Shown here piece after piece: positions 54,985-63,580 of a stretch of DNA of 64,000 nt. The stretch comes from an uncultured Lachnospiraceae bacterium. Its GTDB lineage: Bacteria > Bacillota > Clostridia > Lachnospirales > Lachnospiraceae. The notes under the pieces are model-generated. The model searched no databases and was not told the DNA's origin. It saw only the letters and a program-made list of their open reading frames with translations. Position numbers and translations under genes: made by a program. The stretch lies in the NCBI GenBank assembly GCA_902779305.1, contig CACZBD010000001.1:145817-209816 (forward strand), read 5' to 3'. Within the stretch, counting starts at the first letter, position 1. Each line of letters begins with the position of its first letter.

Positions 54985-56322
54985 ATGTTTAAACGCAAGA
55001 TCACAGATGAAATATATAGGTGGAAAAACAATACGGGGAAAAAGAAAGCTCTTGTCATAAAGGGTATGCGACAGATCGGAAAAACCTTTACTGTCAGGGC
55101 TTTTGCGGATGATAACTATGAAAATGTTGTTTACATTAATTTCAAAGACAATGAATCTGCAAGGAAAATATTTGATGGTGACTTTATAGTGGATCGAATG
55201 ACTCTGGATATTTCTGCCATGATCCCGGCGATTCATTTTGTTCCGTATAAGACGGTTATTATTTTCGACGAGGTCCAGGAATGTGCGAATGCCAGAGCCA
55301 GCATAAAAGCGTTTATGCTCGATGGCCGGTATGACATTATCTGCACAGGTTCACTGTTGGGAATAAAAGGTTATAACCGTAAGAAGAATCGGGGAGTACC
55401 GACAGGATTTGAACATATTCTTTATATGAGACCGATGGATTTTGAGGAATTCTTATGGGCCAAGGGTATAAGCGAAGAGGTGCTGGAGGAAATACGGGAT
55501 TGCTTTATCAACAACAGACCGGTATCGGAAACAATACATACCTCAATGCTTCGCTATTTCCGAGAATATATGTGTGTCGGCGGAATGCCATATGTGGTTG
55601 ATCGTTTTCTTGCTACAAACGATATGAATGTTGTCCGTGAAGAACAAATAGATATCCTTGAAGAGTTCAAGGATGATTTTGGCAAGCATTTGGATGAGAA
55701 TGAGAAAGAAGAAATCGATCTGACTCTTTTAGGTCGGATAAACAGGGTCTTTGATTCAATTCCGTCACAACTGGCGAAAGAAAATAAGAAGTTTGTTTAT
55801 TCCATGTTGGAAAAGAAGGGAAGATCGGAAAACTATCAGTCAGCGATACAATGGCTATATGATGCGGGAATCATCAATATTTGTTACAACCTTTCCAATC
55901 TGAGTTTGCCTCTTGAAGGCAACAAGATAGATAACATTTTCAAAATCTATATGCAGGACAGCGGTTTATTTGTTGCCATGCTTGAAGAAGGAAGCGCCGG
56001 AAAGATACTCAGCGGCGATATGGGCATGTACAAAGGTGCGATTTATGAAAATATAGTTGCAGATGCGTTTTCAAAAAACGGAAGAAAACTCTATTACTAT
56101 CATAAGGACAGCGGCTTGGAAATTGATTTTATATCAACAGTAGATGATGAGCTCTCACTTATTGAGGTAAAGGCAACAACCGGAAATGCAAAATCCGCAA
56201 ATACTGTTTTGAAAAACCAGGCACAGTATGGTGTGAACAAATGTATAAAATTGAGTGCCAATAACGTTGGGCGGGAAGGCGTCAAATTAACCATTCCCTA
56301 TTATATGGCGTTTTTGCTATAA
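54985..56322 (+). CDS. AAA-type ATPase with DUF4143 domain (first of two)
   Basis: 445 aa. N-terminal AAA_14-type ATPase: Walker A GMRQIGKT at 27-34 and Walker B IIFDEVQE at 91-98, with the sensor-like CTGSLLG. The C-terminal DUF4143 region ends with a PD-(D/E)xK-like pattern (SGLEIDFIS then LIEVKATTG). Proteins of this type are multi-copy in gut anaerobes, and their function is unproven. Spaced by a strong repeat-covered promoter from the structured repeat. Together with the ATPase at 62190 it flanks the 8.8-kb block, but the two differ in sequence and share only the family. Confidence 0.9.
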   Translation: MFKRKITDEIYRWKNNTGKKKALVIKGMRQIGKTFTVRAFADDNYENVVYINFKDNESARKIFDGDFIVDRMTLDISAMIPAIHFVPYKTVIIFDEVQECANARASIKAFMLDGRYDIICTGSLLGIKGYNRKKNRGVPTGFEHILYMRPMDFEEFLWAKGISEEVLEEIRDCFINNRPVSETIHTSMLRYFREYMCVGGMPYVVDRFLATNDMNVVREEQIDILEEFKDDFGKHLDENEKEEIDLTLLGRINRVFDSIPSQLAKENKKFVYSMLEKKGRSENYQSAIQWLYDAGIINICYNLSNLSLPLEGNKIDNIFKIYMQDSGLFVAMLEEGSAGKILSGDMGMYKGAIYENIVADAFSKNGRKLYYYHKDSGLEIDFISTVDDELSLIEVKATTGNAKSANTVLKNQAQYGVNKCIKLSANNVGREGVKLTIPYYMAFLL

Positions 56323-56353
56323 ATATAAAGATATCATTCAGGAGGTAATAGTC

Positions 56354-56530
56354 ATTCTTGATGCCGCCTTTGTGATCAAAATGGGCCTGATGACTTATCC
56401 GTTTAAGTTCATTTTTCAGGGAGCAATATGGTGCATCAAGAAGAATATCCCGCTCCCCAAAGGTCCAAAAAAGGACTGCTTTAGGACGCGAGGATTCGTA
56501 TGGTATAATTATTTATGGCGTATCATTTGA
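56354..56530 (+). CDS. Possible small ORF with ATT start or decayed start codon
   Basis: A 58-aa frame starting with ATT (ILDAAFVIKMGLMTYPFKF) is preceded by a perfect AGGAGGT at a 7-base spacing. It continues through a basic PLPKGPKKD segment to WYNYLWRII. The only ATG in frame is at 56381 (49 aa) without a ribosome site. It may be a real gene using a rare start or a remnant that lost its ATG. The downstream promoter at 56501 lies inside its end. Confidence 0.35.
   Translation: MLDAAFVIKMGLMTYPFKFIFQGAIWCIKKNIPLPKGPKKDCFRTRGFVWYNYLWRII
56501..56509 (+). promoter_or_regulatory. Extended -10 promoter of the HNH gene
   Basis: TGGTATAAT with TTAGGA 17 bases upstream, 50 bases before the HNH ATG. 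Confidence 0.55.
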
Positions 56531-56558
56531 TTTCGAATAGATTACCGGTGGATAAAAG

Positions 56559-57680
56559 ATGACGCAGCTGCCATATTCTGATGAACTGGATATTGGATAC
56601 TTAAGCAGGTTGTTTGATCATACCACAAACTGCTATAAGTTTTTCTGGTTTCAAGCGATTTTGAGAAAAGTCGATGGGAATCATAATCGTTTCAGCTTTG
56701 ATGAACTGATCAACGAAATGATTGCTGATGCATGGTATATGGTAACGGAATACCATTTGCGTTTGGGACCGCTGGGAATTACGGATAATTTGGAGGAGGT
56801 TGTCAAATATATACATAACGAATATAGCTTCCCTTCATCAGAAAAAAGAGAAAAGATTCTCGACTTTCTTTGGAAAACAGAAGATAGAAAAATCAGAAAA
56901 TACAAATCGGATCTGACGTTGAACGTTCCATATCGGCTTCAGGTTCCGTTTTATGAAGAGAAAATTGATTGGAAAGCATCGTTTCAACACTGTTTAGAGC
57001 AGATCAACCGACAGAAACGGTTGATGTACTATTTTGATCTGGTATCCGGCCTCGGAACAGAGATCGAATTGGACAGCACATGGGCGGAGTACCTGACAAG
57101 ACACAAAGAAATCCTAAAAGGATGGACGCAGCTCAACCTGATCAAGTATCTGCAAAATAAGAACCCGAGTGTTCCGGGTATCGCAGAAAAGATTGAACCG
57201 CCGATTGCACGAAAGATCGAAAAGGTTAGAGATTATTGGAAGATGATCATCATGATTGATCCTTCCATAAAAGATATTTATGGAGAGATCAGACTTGCGG
57301 ATAAACCGATTTCCGTGGACCATTTTGTGCCATGGCAGTACGTTGCCCATGACGAATTGTGGAATCTTCATCCGACAACAAAGTCGATCAACAGCAGCAA
57401 GAGCAATTCTCTGCCGGTATGGGATACATATTTTGGACCGTTAGCAGAGATAGAATATCGGGCATATGAACTAAAGGAACAAAACGAGTCCGTGGAAGAA
57501 GAGTTTCTGAAGATCTCTCCATATCATCTGAACAACCAGGAGATCAGGAACCAGTTGTATGCACCGGGACTTGATCGAGCAGATTTTAAATTGCGGCTTG
57601 AGAATGTTATCAAACCGGTACATGAATCTGCGCTGATGCAGGGCTTCAAGGAGTGGACTTATGAGTGTAATAACATATAA
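56559..57680 (+). CDS. HNH endonuclease-domain protein
   Basis: 373 aa. Residues 1-230 are a helical region without a recognised domain. The HNH motif (about 250-290) reads ISVDHFVPWQYVAHDELWNL with D254-H255, then N269 and N278-K281 in the INSSKS part. This arrangement is used by restriction-like and defence HNH nucleases. The following MazG-like gene starts 20 bases before its stop, so the two are translationally coupled. Composition is more AT-rich than nearby chromosomal genes. Specific role unknown. Confidence 0.85.
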   Translation: MTQLPYSDELDIGYLSRLFDHTTNCYKFFWFQAILRKVDGNHNRFSFDELINEMIADAWYMVTEYHLRLGPLGITDNLEEVVKYIHNEYSFPSSEKREKILDFLWKTEDRKIRKYKSDLTLNVPYRLQVPFYEEKIDWKASFQHCLEQINRQKRLMYYFDLVSGLGTEIELDSTWAEYLTRHKEILKGWTQLNLIKYLQNKNPSVPGIAEKIEPPIARKIEKVRDYWKMIIMIDPSIKDIYGEIRLADKPISVDHFVPWQYVAHDELWNLHPTTKSINSSKSNSLPVWDTYFGPLAEIEYRAYELKEQNESVEEEFLKISPYHLNNQEIRNQLYAPGLDRADFKLRLENVIKPVHESALMQGFKEWTYECNNI

Positions 57681-57978
57681 TAAACTGGTGCGGGACAAAA
57701 TTCCGGAGATCATAGCGGCCGACGGAAAAATCTGCCAAATTGAAATCCTTTCAGATGAGGATTATTTGAAAATGGTTGATGCAAAGCTTGACGAAGAACT
57801 TGCAGAATACCATAAAGATCAGAATGTGGAAGAACTGGCGGATCTTTTGGAAGTAATCTATGCGGCAGCACAGGCAAGAGGCTGTTCACTTGAAGAACTT
57901 GAACAGATTCGCCGCGAAAAGACTGATAAGAGGGGAGCTTTTCAAAAGAAGCTATTGCTTAAGGAAGTAGTGGAATAG
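57661..57978 (+). CDS. MazG-like nucleotide pyrophosphohydrolase
   Basis: 105 aa. YNKLVRDKIPEIIAADGK is the signature of the phosphoribosyl-ATP-pyrophosphohydrolase/MazG-like small NTP pyrophosphatases. The metal ligands of the helix bundle are visible: DEELAEY (E45, E46, E49) and EELADLLEVIY (E57/E58, D61). These enzymes hydrolyse NTPs to NMP and pyrophosphate. The start lies inside the end of the HNH gene, in another frame. Confidence 0.88.
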   Translation: MSVITYNKLVRDKIPEIIAADGKICQIEILSDEDYLKMVDAKLDEELAEYHKDQNVEELADLLEVIYAAAQARGCSLEELEQIRREKTDKRGAFQKKLLLKEVVE

Positions 57979-58066
57979 AGATAGACGGGAAACACGGTAT
58001 AAACCTGAATTAAAGATTGCCTGGCAGTAAAGAACACTTTTCGAGAACGAAGCCATATACAAATAT

Positions 58067-58102
58067 AAACGCATTCAGATCCATTGTGATCCGGATGCGT
58101 TT
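58067..58102 (+). terminator. Terminator-like hairpin after the HNH/MazG pair
   Basis: AAACGCAT and ATGCGTTT (58067-58074 and 58095-58102), with GATC/GATC pairs inside the loop. Downstream, TGTAACCT and AGGTTACA (58115-58122 and 58129-58136) form a further perfect 8-bp inverted repeat in front of the SOS promoter. Confidence 0.55.
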
Positions 58103-58151
58103 GTATTTCCGGCTTGTAACCTCAATGCAGGTTACATACAACATTTTGTAG

Positions 58152-58180
58152 TTGCAAATTGCGAACATATGTTCTATGAT
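58152..58180 (+). promoter_or_regulatory. LexA-controlled (SOS) promoter of the Y-family polymerase operon
   Basis: TTGCAA (58152-58157), 17 bases, TATGAT (58175-58180). The spacer contains the perfect palindrome GAACATATGTTC (58163-58174), preceded by C, i.e. the Gram-positive LexA box CGAACnnnnGTTC. LexA bound there would block RNA polymerase. Confidence 0.85.
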
Positions 58181-58215
58181 ATAGGCAAACACCAGTTCGA
58201 TTACAGGCGGAGCCT

Positions 58216-59499
58216 ATGGAAAGATCAATCCTGCACAGTGATATGAATTGCTTCTATGCATCTGTGGAAATGCTGCACCATCCGGAGCTTGGCGAGAAGC
58301 CGCTTGCCGTCGGCGGAGATCCGGAAGCAAGGCACGGAATTGTTCTGACTGCCAATTATCCCGCAAAGCGAAGAGGCGTGAAGACGGGAATGGCACTCTG
58401 GCAGGCAAGACAGGCCTGCCCGGAAGTGATCTTTGTGCCGCCCCGCATGGATCTGTATCTACGATTTTCCAGACTGGCGCATGAAATCTATGCAGATTAT
58501 ACCGATCTGCAGGAGGCTTTCGGGATCGACGAGTCCTGGCTGGATGTGAGCGCCTGTATTGATTCGGTCAGGGATCCGCTCACCATTGCGCAGGAGATCA
58601 GCGAGCGTATTAAGCATGAACTTGGGCTGACTGTTTCGATCGGCGTCAGCTGGAACAAGATCTTTGCCAAGTTCGGATCTGACTACAGGAAGCCGGATGC
58701 GATCACGCAGATCACAAGAGATAATTACAAGAAGATCGTCTGGAGCGCGCCGGCGGCAGACCTGCTTTATGTGGGACGCGCCACAAAGCGGAAACTGGCG
58801 GCCATCGGGATCAATACAATTGGAGATATTGCAACCTGCAACCCGAAGATCCTGTGTGCGCATTTCGGGAAGATCGGTTATATCCTGCATACATTCGCAA
58901 ACGGGAGAGATGAGACCCCGGTCTGCCCTGAGAACACGGTATCCCCGATCAAGAGTATCGGGAACAGTACGACAACACCCCGTGATCTTGTCAATAATGA
59001 CGATGTGCGTATGGTCATTTACCTGCTTGCGGAAAGTGTGGCAAGCAGGCTCAGGGATCAGCACTTTGCAGGCAGCCTGATAGGAATCTCGGTCCGGGAC
59101 AATGGCCTGTTCAGTTTTACCAGGCAGAAGAAGATCCCCATGCCGACCAACATCTCCGATGAGATCGCGCGTTATGCGATGCAGCTCTTTGCGGCTAATT
59201 ATCAGTGGGAGAAGCCGATCCGCAGCGTCGGTGTCCGTGTCGGAGATCTGGTGGCGGACGAATACTGGTATCAGACGGATCTGTTCGTTGATCCGAAAAT
59301 GAGAGAAAAGCAACTGAAGGTGGATGTGGCGGTTGATTCCCTGCGGAGACGGTTCGGTCATGACATCATCTTACGCGGACAGATGTATTTCGACAGGGTT
59401 TTATCGGGCCTTGATGCCAGGGCTGAGGACCACATGGTACATCCGCATTCATACTTTGAAAGAGGTAATCAGCTCGGGAAGGAGGTTTTTTATGAATGA
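58216..59499 (+). CDS. dinB: Y-family DNA polymerase (Pol IV/DinB-like)
   Basis: 427 aa. Catalytic residues of the Y-family palm are visible: D9 in HSDMNCFYASVE and D105-E106 in GIDESWLDV. The helix-hairpin-helix and little-finger regions follow (about 170-410; FAKFGSDYRKPDA, GRATKRKLAAIGINTIGDI). It performs error-prone translesion synthesis. The SOS box in its promoter makes it damage-inducible. It leads an operon with a small HAD phosphatase (start overlaps its stop by 8 bases) and an 85-aa protein. Confidence 0.94.
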   Translation: MERSILHSDMNCFYASVEMLHHPELGEKPLAVGGDPEARHGIVLTANYPAKRRGVKTGMALWQARQACPEVIFVPPRMDLYLRFSRLAHEIYADYTDLQEAFGIDESWLDVSACIDSVRDPLTIAQEISERIKHELGLTVSIGVSWNKIFAKFGSDYRKPDAITQITRDNYKKIVWSAPAADLLYVGRATKRKLAAIGINTIGDIATCNPKILCAHFGKIGYILHTFANGRDETPVCPENTVSPIKSIGNSTTTPRDLVNNDDVRMVIYLLAESVASRLRDQHFAGSLIGISVRDNGLFSFTRQKKIPMPTNISDEIARYAMQLFAANYQWEKPIRSVGVRVGDLVADEYWYQTDLFVDPKMREKQLKVDVAVDSLRRRFGHDIILRGQMYFDRVLSGLDARAEDHMVHPHSYFERGNQLGKEVFYE

Positions 59500-59818
59500 C
59501 TATCAGATCATAGCGGTTGATTTTGACGGGACACTTTGCTATAGCGAGTGGCCGGCGCTCGGAGAGCCCAACAGGAAACTGATCGAATATCTGAAGCAAT
59601 GGAGGAGAAAGGGAAATAAGCTGATCCTCTGGACCTGCCGGGCAGGAGAAGCGTTGGAACATGCTGTTTCATGGTGCACGGAGCAGGAACTGGAATTTGA
59701 TGCGGTCAACGACAATCTGCCGGAGATCGTGGAGAGGTACGGGAACAACTCCAGAAAGATCACCTGTGATTACTATATTGACGACCGGGCGTGCCTGCCG
59801 GATGCAGTTTGTATGTGA
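59492..59818 (+). CDS. Small HAD-like hydrolase
   Basis: 108 aa from the ATG 6 bases after AAGGAGG, overlapping the end of the polymerase gene; the longer frame upstream is inside the polymerase. HAD motif I is AVDFDGTLC (D10, D12), a Thr-containing segment ILWTCRAGE is motif II, and DYYIDDRA is motif IV. Short HAD phosphatases of this type are found near replication or repair genes in phage and clostridial elements. Phosphatase activity on a nucleotide or DNA-end substrate is possible but inferred. Confidence 0.85.
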   Translation: MNDYQIIAVDFDGTLCYSEWPALGEPNRKLIEYLKQWRRKGNKLILWTCRAGEALEHAVSWCTEQELEFDAVNDNLPEIVERYGNNSRKITCDYYIDDRACLPDAVCM

Positions 59819-59828
59819 GGAGATCGTG

Positions 59829-60086
59829 ATGACGGTTCGCAGAGGTTATAAAGTGTATGTGGATGTGGGTGCTGAATTCAGCGATGAGGGAGAACTCGTT
59901 CCCAAGTACCTTATCTGGGAGGACGGAACGCGGTATGAGATTGACCGGATCGTAAAGCATGAGCGATGCGCCAGCAGAAAGGCGGGCGGCGCCGGGATCC
60001 TGTATGTCTGCAGAGTCCGGGGACAGGATATCCGGCTGTTCTACGAAGAAAATTACCGGTGGTTTGTGGAAGCAAAAACTCTATAA
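59829..60086 (+). CDS. 85-aa beta-rich protein of the Y-polymerase operon
   Basis: MTVRRGYKVYVDVGAEFSDE opening, GTRYEIDRIVKHERCAS and a final LFYEENYRWFVEAK. Strand-rich, without a domain I can name with certainty; it looks like the small proteins placed next to Y-family polymerases in Firmicutes. GAGGAG 6 bases upstream supports the start. It probably helps polymerase function or target recognition, but this is inference from the operon. It converges with a 6-base overlap on the CDF gene. Confidence 0.7.
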   Translation: MTVRRGYKVYVDVGAEFSDEGELVPKYLIWEDGTRYEIDRIVKHERCASRKAGGAGILYVCRVRGQDIRLFYEENYRWFVEAKTL

Positions 60087-60998
60087 GGCAAAGGACTTAA
60101 AGTCAAGTTCAACGCTTACGATGCTTTCGGGATACCTTTCGTTCACCGCCTCTTTCCATATCTGTAACTGCTGTATCTGCTGATGATAAGTCGTATCATC
60201 CTTATATTCGACCTTCACAGCGATATGAAGTTTACGGTCAAGGACGTAGCATCTTATATCGCCGATATGTTTCACGCAGTCCAGGCGATGTTCCAGCAGG
60301 ATATCAATGATCTTATCCTGCTGTATCACAGGTACGGCTGTGTTGACAAGCTCATTAAAGGACTCTTTTATCCGCCTGCCGCAGCCAATGATAAAGCAAC
60401 ATGAAAGAATAACTGTTGCGACTGGACTTATGTACAGACTCCATCCATATTTCGGGGAAAAAAGTACTGCAACCGATATCACGGCTATCAGAACATCAAT
60501 AAGAAGGTTATTTTTCCAGTTTGCCGTCTCGGTCTCGTTGACCTTTGACGGGCTTTGGTCATATATCTTTTTCTGGCTGAAGAAGAAATACAGATCGAAC
60601 AGAACGGCAATGATCTTAAAAAGGAAAAACAGGAACATCCAATCGGTCGTATCGGAAGGGTGGGGAATCTCGATCGCGGCGCCGGCCAACAAGGCCAGAT
60701 AACCGATGATCATTGTCATATCGCAGATAAATGAAGTCATTACCTCCAGACGTGCTATATCAAAATGCCATGAATCATCTGCGATCTTACCGATTTTGCG
60801 TGTGATCAGAAAAACAAATGCACTGTGCAGTTCGGCGCTGAAAGAACCCAACAGGTCAAACCATACGATCAGAGAATCCGACATGATCGCCAGGATCAGG
60901 ATTACGACAAAATTCGGCAATTCTGCAAGCATTGATCTGAAGGAGATCCGGCGCAGTCTCTTATTGGGTTCTGTTTCGTTTTCTATTCGGAAAATCAT
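60081..60998 (-). CDS. Cation diffusion facilitator (CDF)-like transporter
   Basis: 305 aa. Six membrane segments (about residues 25-45, 50-70, 88-110, 120-140, 165-185 and 188-208) precede a cytoplasmic C-terminal domain (about 215-305). The HFDIARLEVM segment matches the HPFGYGRLEVL motif of CDF proteins, and the helix-2/5 region has WFDLLGSFSAELHSA and NLLIDVLIAV in place of the metal-site motifs, which are degenerate. A metal-exporting function is therefore uncertain. It forms an operon with the DMT-type gene, which lies 31 bases upstream. Confidence 0.65.
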   Translation of the reverse strand: MIFRIENETEPNKRLRRISFRSMLAELPNFVVILILAIMSDSLIVWFDLLGSFSAELHSAFVFLITRKIGKIADDSWHFDIARLEVMTSFICDMTMIIGYLALLAGAAIEIPHPSDTTDWMFLFFLFKIIAVLFDLYFFFSQKKIYDQSPSKVNETETANWKNNLLIDVLIAVISVAVLFSPKYGWSLYISPVATVILSCCFIIGCGRRIKESFNELVNTAVPVIQQDKIIDILLEHRLDCVKHIGDIRCYVLDRKLHIAVKVEYKDDTTYHQQIQQLQIWKEAVNERYPESIVSVELDFKSFAL

Positions 60999-61029
60999 TC
61001 TTAATCTATTCTCCTGTTTATGAAAATCA

Positions 61030-62001
61030 TCAGCCTATCGTACCGGCGATCACCATGATGCTTCCGGCAATGATACTGAACAGACAGACATACTGCGCCG
61101 TGCCGATCTTTTCTTTCATGATGATGCGCCCGCCTATCATGGTAAATACAGGATATACGGCAAGAAGCGGATCGGTCGAGACAGAATTGATCGCCATGGC
61201 ATAGCTGTAAAAAACGATTCCGATATTGTCCGTAAGCGCGCCCAATATTCTCGGAGCGTATTTTTTTTCAAACGGATTATATATCTTCTTTTCCTTCCTG
61301 TAGATATAGCACCAGCATCCAAAGGCAAAGATCGCGTACTCCATGCCGACTATGACGAGGCAGTCTCCTTCCGGCATGGCAAAACCATAGGTGGTGTCAA
61401 GGCATATTCCTGTAACTATGGTCTCAAGACCGTCAATGCCGGCATACATAACAGGAAAGATCAGAGTCCCGAGGCCATGCCATTTCCAAAACGATCTCTT
61501 CTCGTCTTCCTTCCTGCTGTCTCTTGCTGCTTTATTCCTTATCATTGACAGTGAGATGACACTGATGAGTATCACCAGAATGCCGGTGGTTTTTAACGGT
61601 GTCAACAGTTCGGAAACCGAGTCGATCCTTCCAAGCATCAGATACACAAGGATCAACAGGACAGTGGATGTGCCACCGCTTATTCCTTCTATCGGAGATT
61701 CCACAGAGACCTCATTGTATATATAACCTTTGTAGGAGATCGTGTTGACAATGGCGTATATGATCCCATACGCAGTTACGGGCCAGTACCTGCGCGCGCT
61801 TTCCCAGATTGAAAACGGCTCATCCCGCATGATCAGATAGACGAGTGCTATGACGAAAAAAACTGTTCCCACCGATACAGTGAATTTCAAACAGGTATAC
61901 TTCTCGTTATCTTTGTGTACACCTGACTTATACAGTAAACTTGTGGCTGACCAGAGCAGGATGACCGTGATCGTGCATAAGATCCAAACGACGCTGTTCA
62001 T
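61030..62001 (-). CDS. EamA/DMT-superfamily transporter
   Basis: 323 aa with ten predicted helices in two halves, each of about 150 residues. The first half has the YGIIYAIVNTISYKGYIYNE pattern and the second DNIGIVFYSYAMAINSVST, typical of the drug/metabolite transporter superfamily. An insertion near residue 150-165 is charged (Arg/Lys/Glu). The substrate cannot be named. It starts a minus-strand operon with the CDF-like gene and is divergent from the second ATPase gene. Confidence 0.85.
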   Translation of the reverse strand: MNSVVWILCTITVILLWSATSLLYKSGVHKDNEKYTCLKFTVSVGTVFFVIALVYLIMRDEPFSIWESARRYWPVTAYGIIYAIVNTISYKGYIYNEVSVESPIEGISGGTSTVLLILVYLMLGRIDSVSELLTPLKTTGILVILISVISLSMIRNKAARDSRKEDEKRSFWKWHGLGTLIFPVMYAGIDGLETIVTGICLDTTYGFAMPEGDCLVIVGMEYAIFAFGCWCYIYRKEKKIYNPFEKKYAPRILGALTDNIGIVFYSYAMAINSVSTDPLLAVYPVFTMIGGRIIMKEKIGTAQYVCLFSIIAGSIMVIAGTIG

Positions 62002-62050
62002 AGAGTCTTTCAGAACCTCTTACGTTTTATTTGATATCACATTAATCTTA

Positions 62051-62124
62051 ATCTATGCGGGTGATTTTTACAATGAATGATTTTTGAAATTACATTGCGC
62101 ATAGATGTAGAAATATGGTATTAT
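62051..62124 (+). promoter_or_regulatory. Promoter of the second ATPase gene with distant inverted repeat
   Basis: TTGCGC (62095-62100), 18 bases, TATTAT (62119-62124) with the extended TGG. A perfect 9-bp inverted repeat ATCTATGCG (62051-62059) / CGCATAGAT (62098-62106) spans the -35, separated by 38 bases, in the divergent region of the DMT gene and the ATPase. No AGGAGG before the ATPase ATG, only GGGG. Confidence 0.5.
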
Positions 62125-62189
62125 TAGTTTGCGTTCTGCTGTATGATCTGACAAACATTACTTTGCGTACTATTGGTGTGGGGTGAATT

Positions 62190-63548
62190 ATGGACATTAA
62201 AAGAAATATTTATTATAAGATGGCTGAGTGGAAAAAAGAGACAAATGGGACAAAAGCATTACTGATAGAGGGAGCCAGAAGAGTCGGAAAATCAACGATT
62301 GTTGAAGAATTTGCTCGTAATGAGTACAAGTCGTATATTCTCATCGATTTTAATAAGGCAAAGAAAAAGATAAAAGATGCCTTTGATTCCCTTGATGATC
62401 TGGATATTTTCTTTCAGACGCTGACTCTTGAATACAATACAAGGCTTTACCCCAAAGAATCGCTGATAATATTTGATGAAATACAGAAATTTCCAAAGGC
62501 CAGAGAAGCAATCAAGTATCTTGTAGCCGACGGACGATATGACTATATTGAGACTGGCTCGCTAATATCGATCAAAGAGAATGTTGAGAATATAACAATT
62601 CCATCAGAAGAGCGAAAAATGCAAATGTATCCGGTGGATTTTGAGGAATTCATGGTGTACATGGGTGAAGAAATACTTCTTGATCATATAGGGGAATGTT
62701 TTGAGAAAAGTCAGCCATTGGATAGGCAGATGCATAATAAGGCCATGCGCTTATTTATGGAGTATATGCTTGTTGGCGGAATGCCTCAGTCAATAGTCGC
62801 ATTTGAGAAAAATGGAAGGGATTTCCAAACTGCCGATGTAGAAAAGAGGGATATTCTTGCATTATATGAAGATGATATCAAAAAGGCAGCCAGGAAATAT
62901 AAATCAAAGGTTTCAGCTATTTTTGATAATATCCCGGGCTTTTTGTCAACGCATGAAAAAAGAGTTGTTTTAAGTGAAGTGGATAGTAATAATGGGACAT
63001 TTGATCGATACGATGAGCCCTTGTTTTGGCTGGGCGATTCCATGATATGTAATCTTTGTTACAAATGCAATGACCCGAACGTTGGCCTGGCGTTAAATAA
63101 AAACAACTCCTATGTAAAATGTTATATGGGGGATACGGGATTATTGGTCAGTCATGCATTCAGCGAGAACGAAATCATGGATGGACAGCTTTATAAGCAG
63201 ATAATGGATGGAAAACTGTCACTAAATCAAGGAATGCTCTATGAAAATATGATCGCTCAGATGCTTACAGCATCGGGACGTAAGCTTTTCTTTTATACAA
63301 GATACAGCGAGGAAAAGCATAGAAATGATATAGAAATAGATTTCATTATTTCAAATGAGAGTAAAACAAAGTTTAGGATCAGCCCTATAGAAGTAAAATC
63401 ATCCAAAAATTACACGACATCATCACTTGGATCATTCAAAGACCTCTTTAAGAAAAGAATAGATAAACAGATAATAGTGCATCCTAAGGGCTATTCAGAA
63501 GCGGATGGAGTCATAAAGATACCTCCATATATGATTCACCTTATATGA
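62190..63548 (+). CDS. AAA-type ATPase with DUF4143 domain (second of two)
   Basis: 452 aa. Walker A GARRVGKS at 28-35 and Walker B LIIFDEIQK near 95, with the SGSLISI-like ETGSLISI sensor. The C-terminal DUF4143 part ends in a nuclease-like pattern EIDFIISN then PIEVKSSKNY. Same family as the gene at 54985 but diverged. It lies immediately before structured repeat copy 2 (stop 32 bases before). The function is unproven. Lower GC than most of the window. Confidence 0.9.
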   Translation: MDIKRNIYYKMAEWKKETNGTKALLIEGARRVGKSTIVEEFARNEYKSYILIDFNKAKKKIKDAFDSLDDLDIFFQTLTLEYNTRLYPKESLIIFDEIQKFPKAREAIKYLVADGRYDYIETGSLISIKENVENITIPSEERKMQMYPVDFEEFMVYMGEEILLDHIGECFEKSQPLDRQMHNKAMRLFMEYMLVGGMPQSIVAFEKNGRDFQTADVEKRDILALYEDDIKKAARKYKSKVSAIFDNIPGFLSTHEKRVVLSEVDSNNGTFDRYDEPLFWLGDSMICNLCYKCNDPNVGLALNKNNSYVKCYMGDTGLLVSHAFSENEIMDGQLYKQIMDGKLSLNQGMLYENMIAQMLTASGRKLFFYTRYSEEKHRNDIEIDFIISNESKTKFRISPIEVKSSKNYTTSSLGSFKDLFKKRIDKQIIVHPKGYSEADGVIKIPPYMIHLI

Positions 63549-63580
63549 ACTGCGGTTGGTATATGAAGATAATGCAATAA

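Noticed and set aside
58190..58215. tRNA T-arm-like GTTCGATTA
   Set aside because: No acceptor stem or anticodon arm around it.
58459..59361. 300-codon minus-strand frame
   Set aside because: Antisense to the Y-family polymerase whose catalytic residues are visible.
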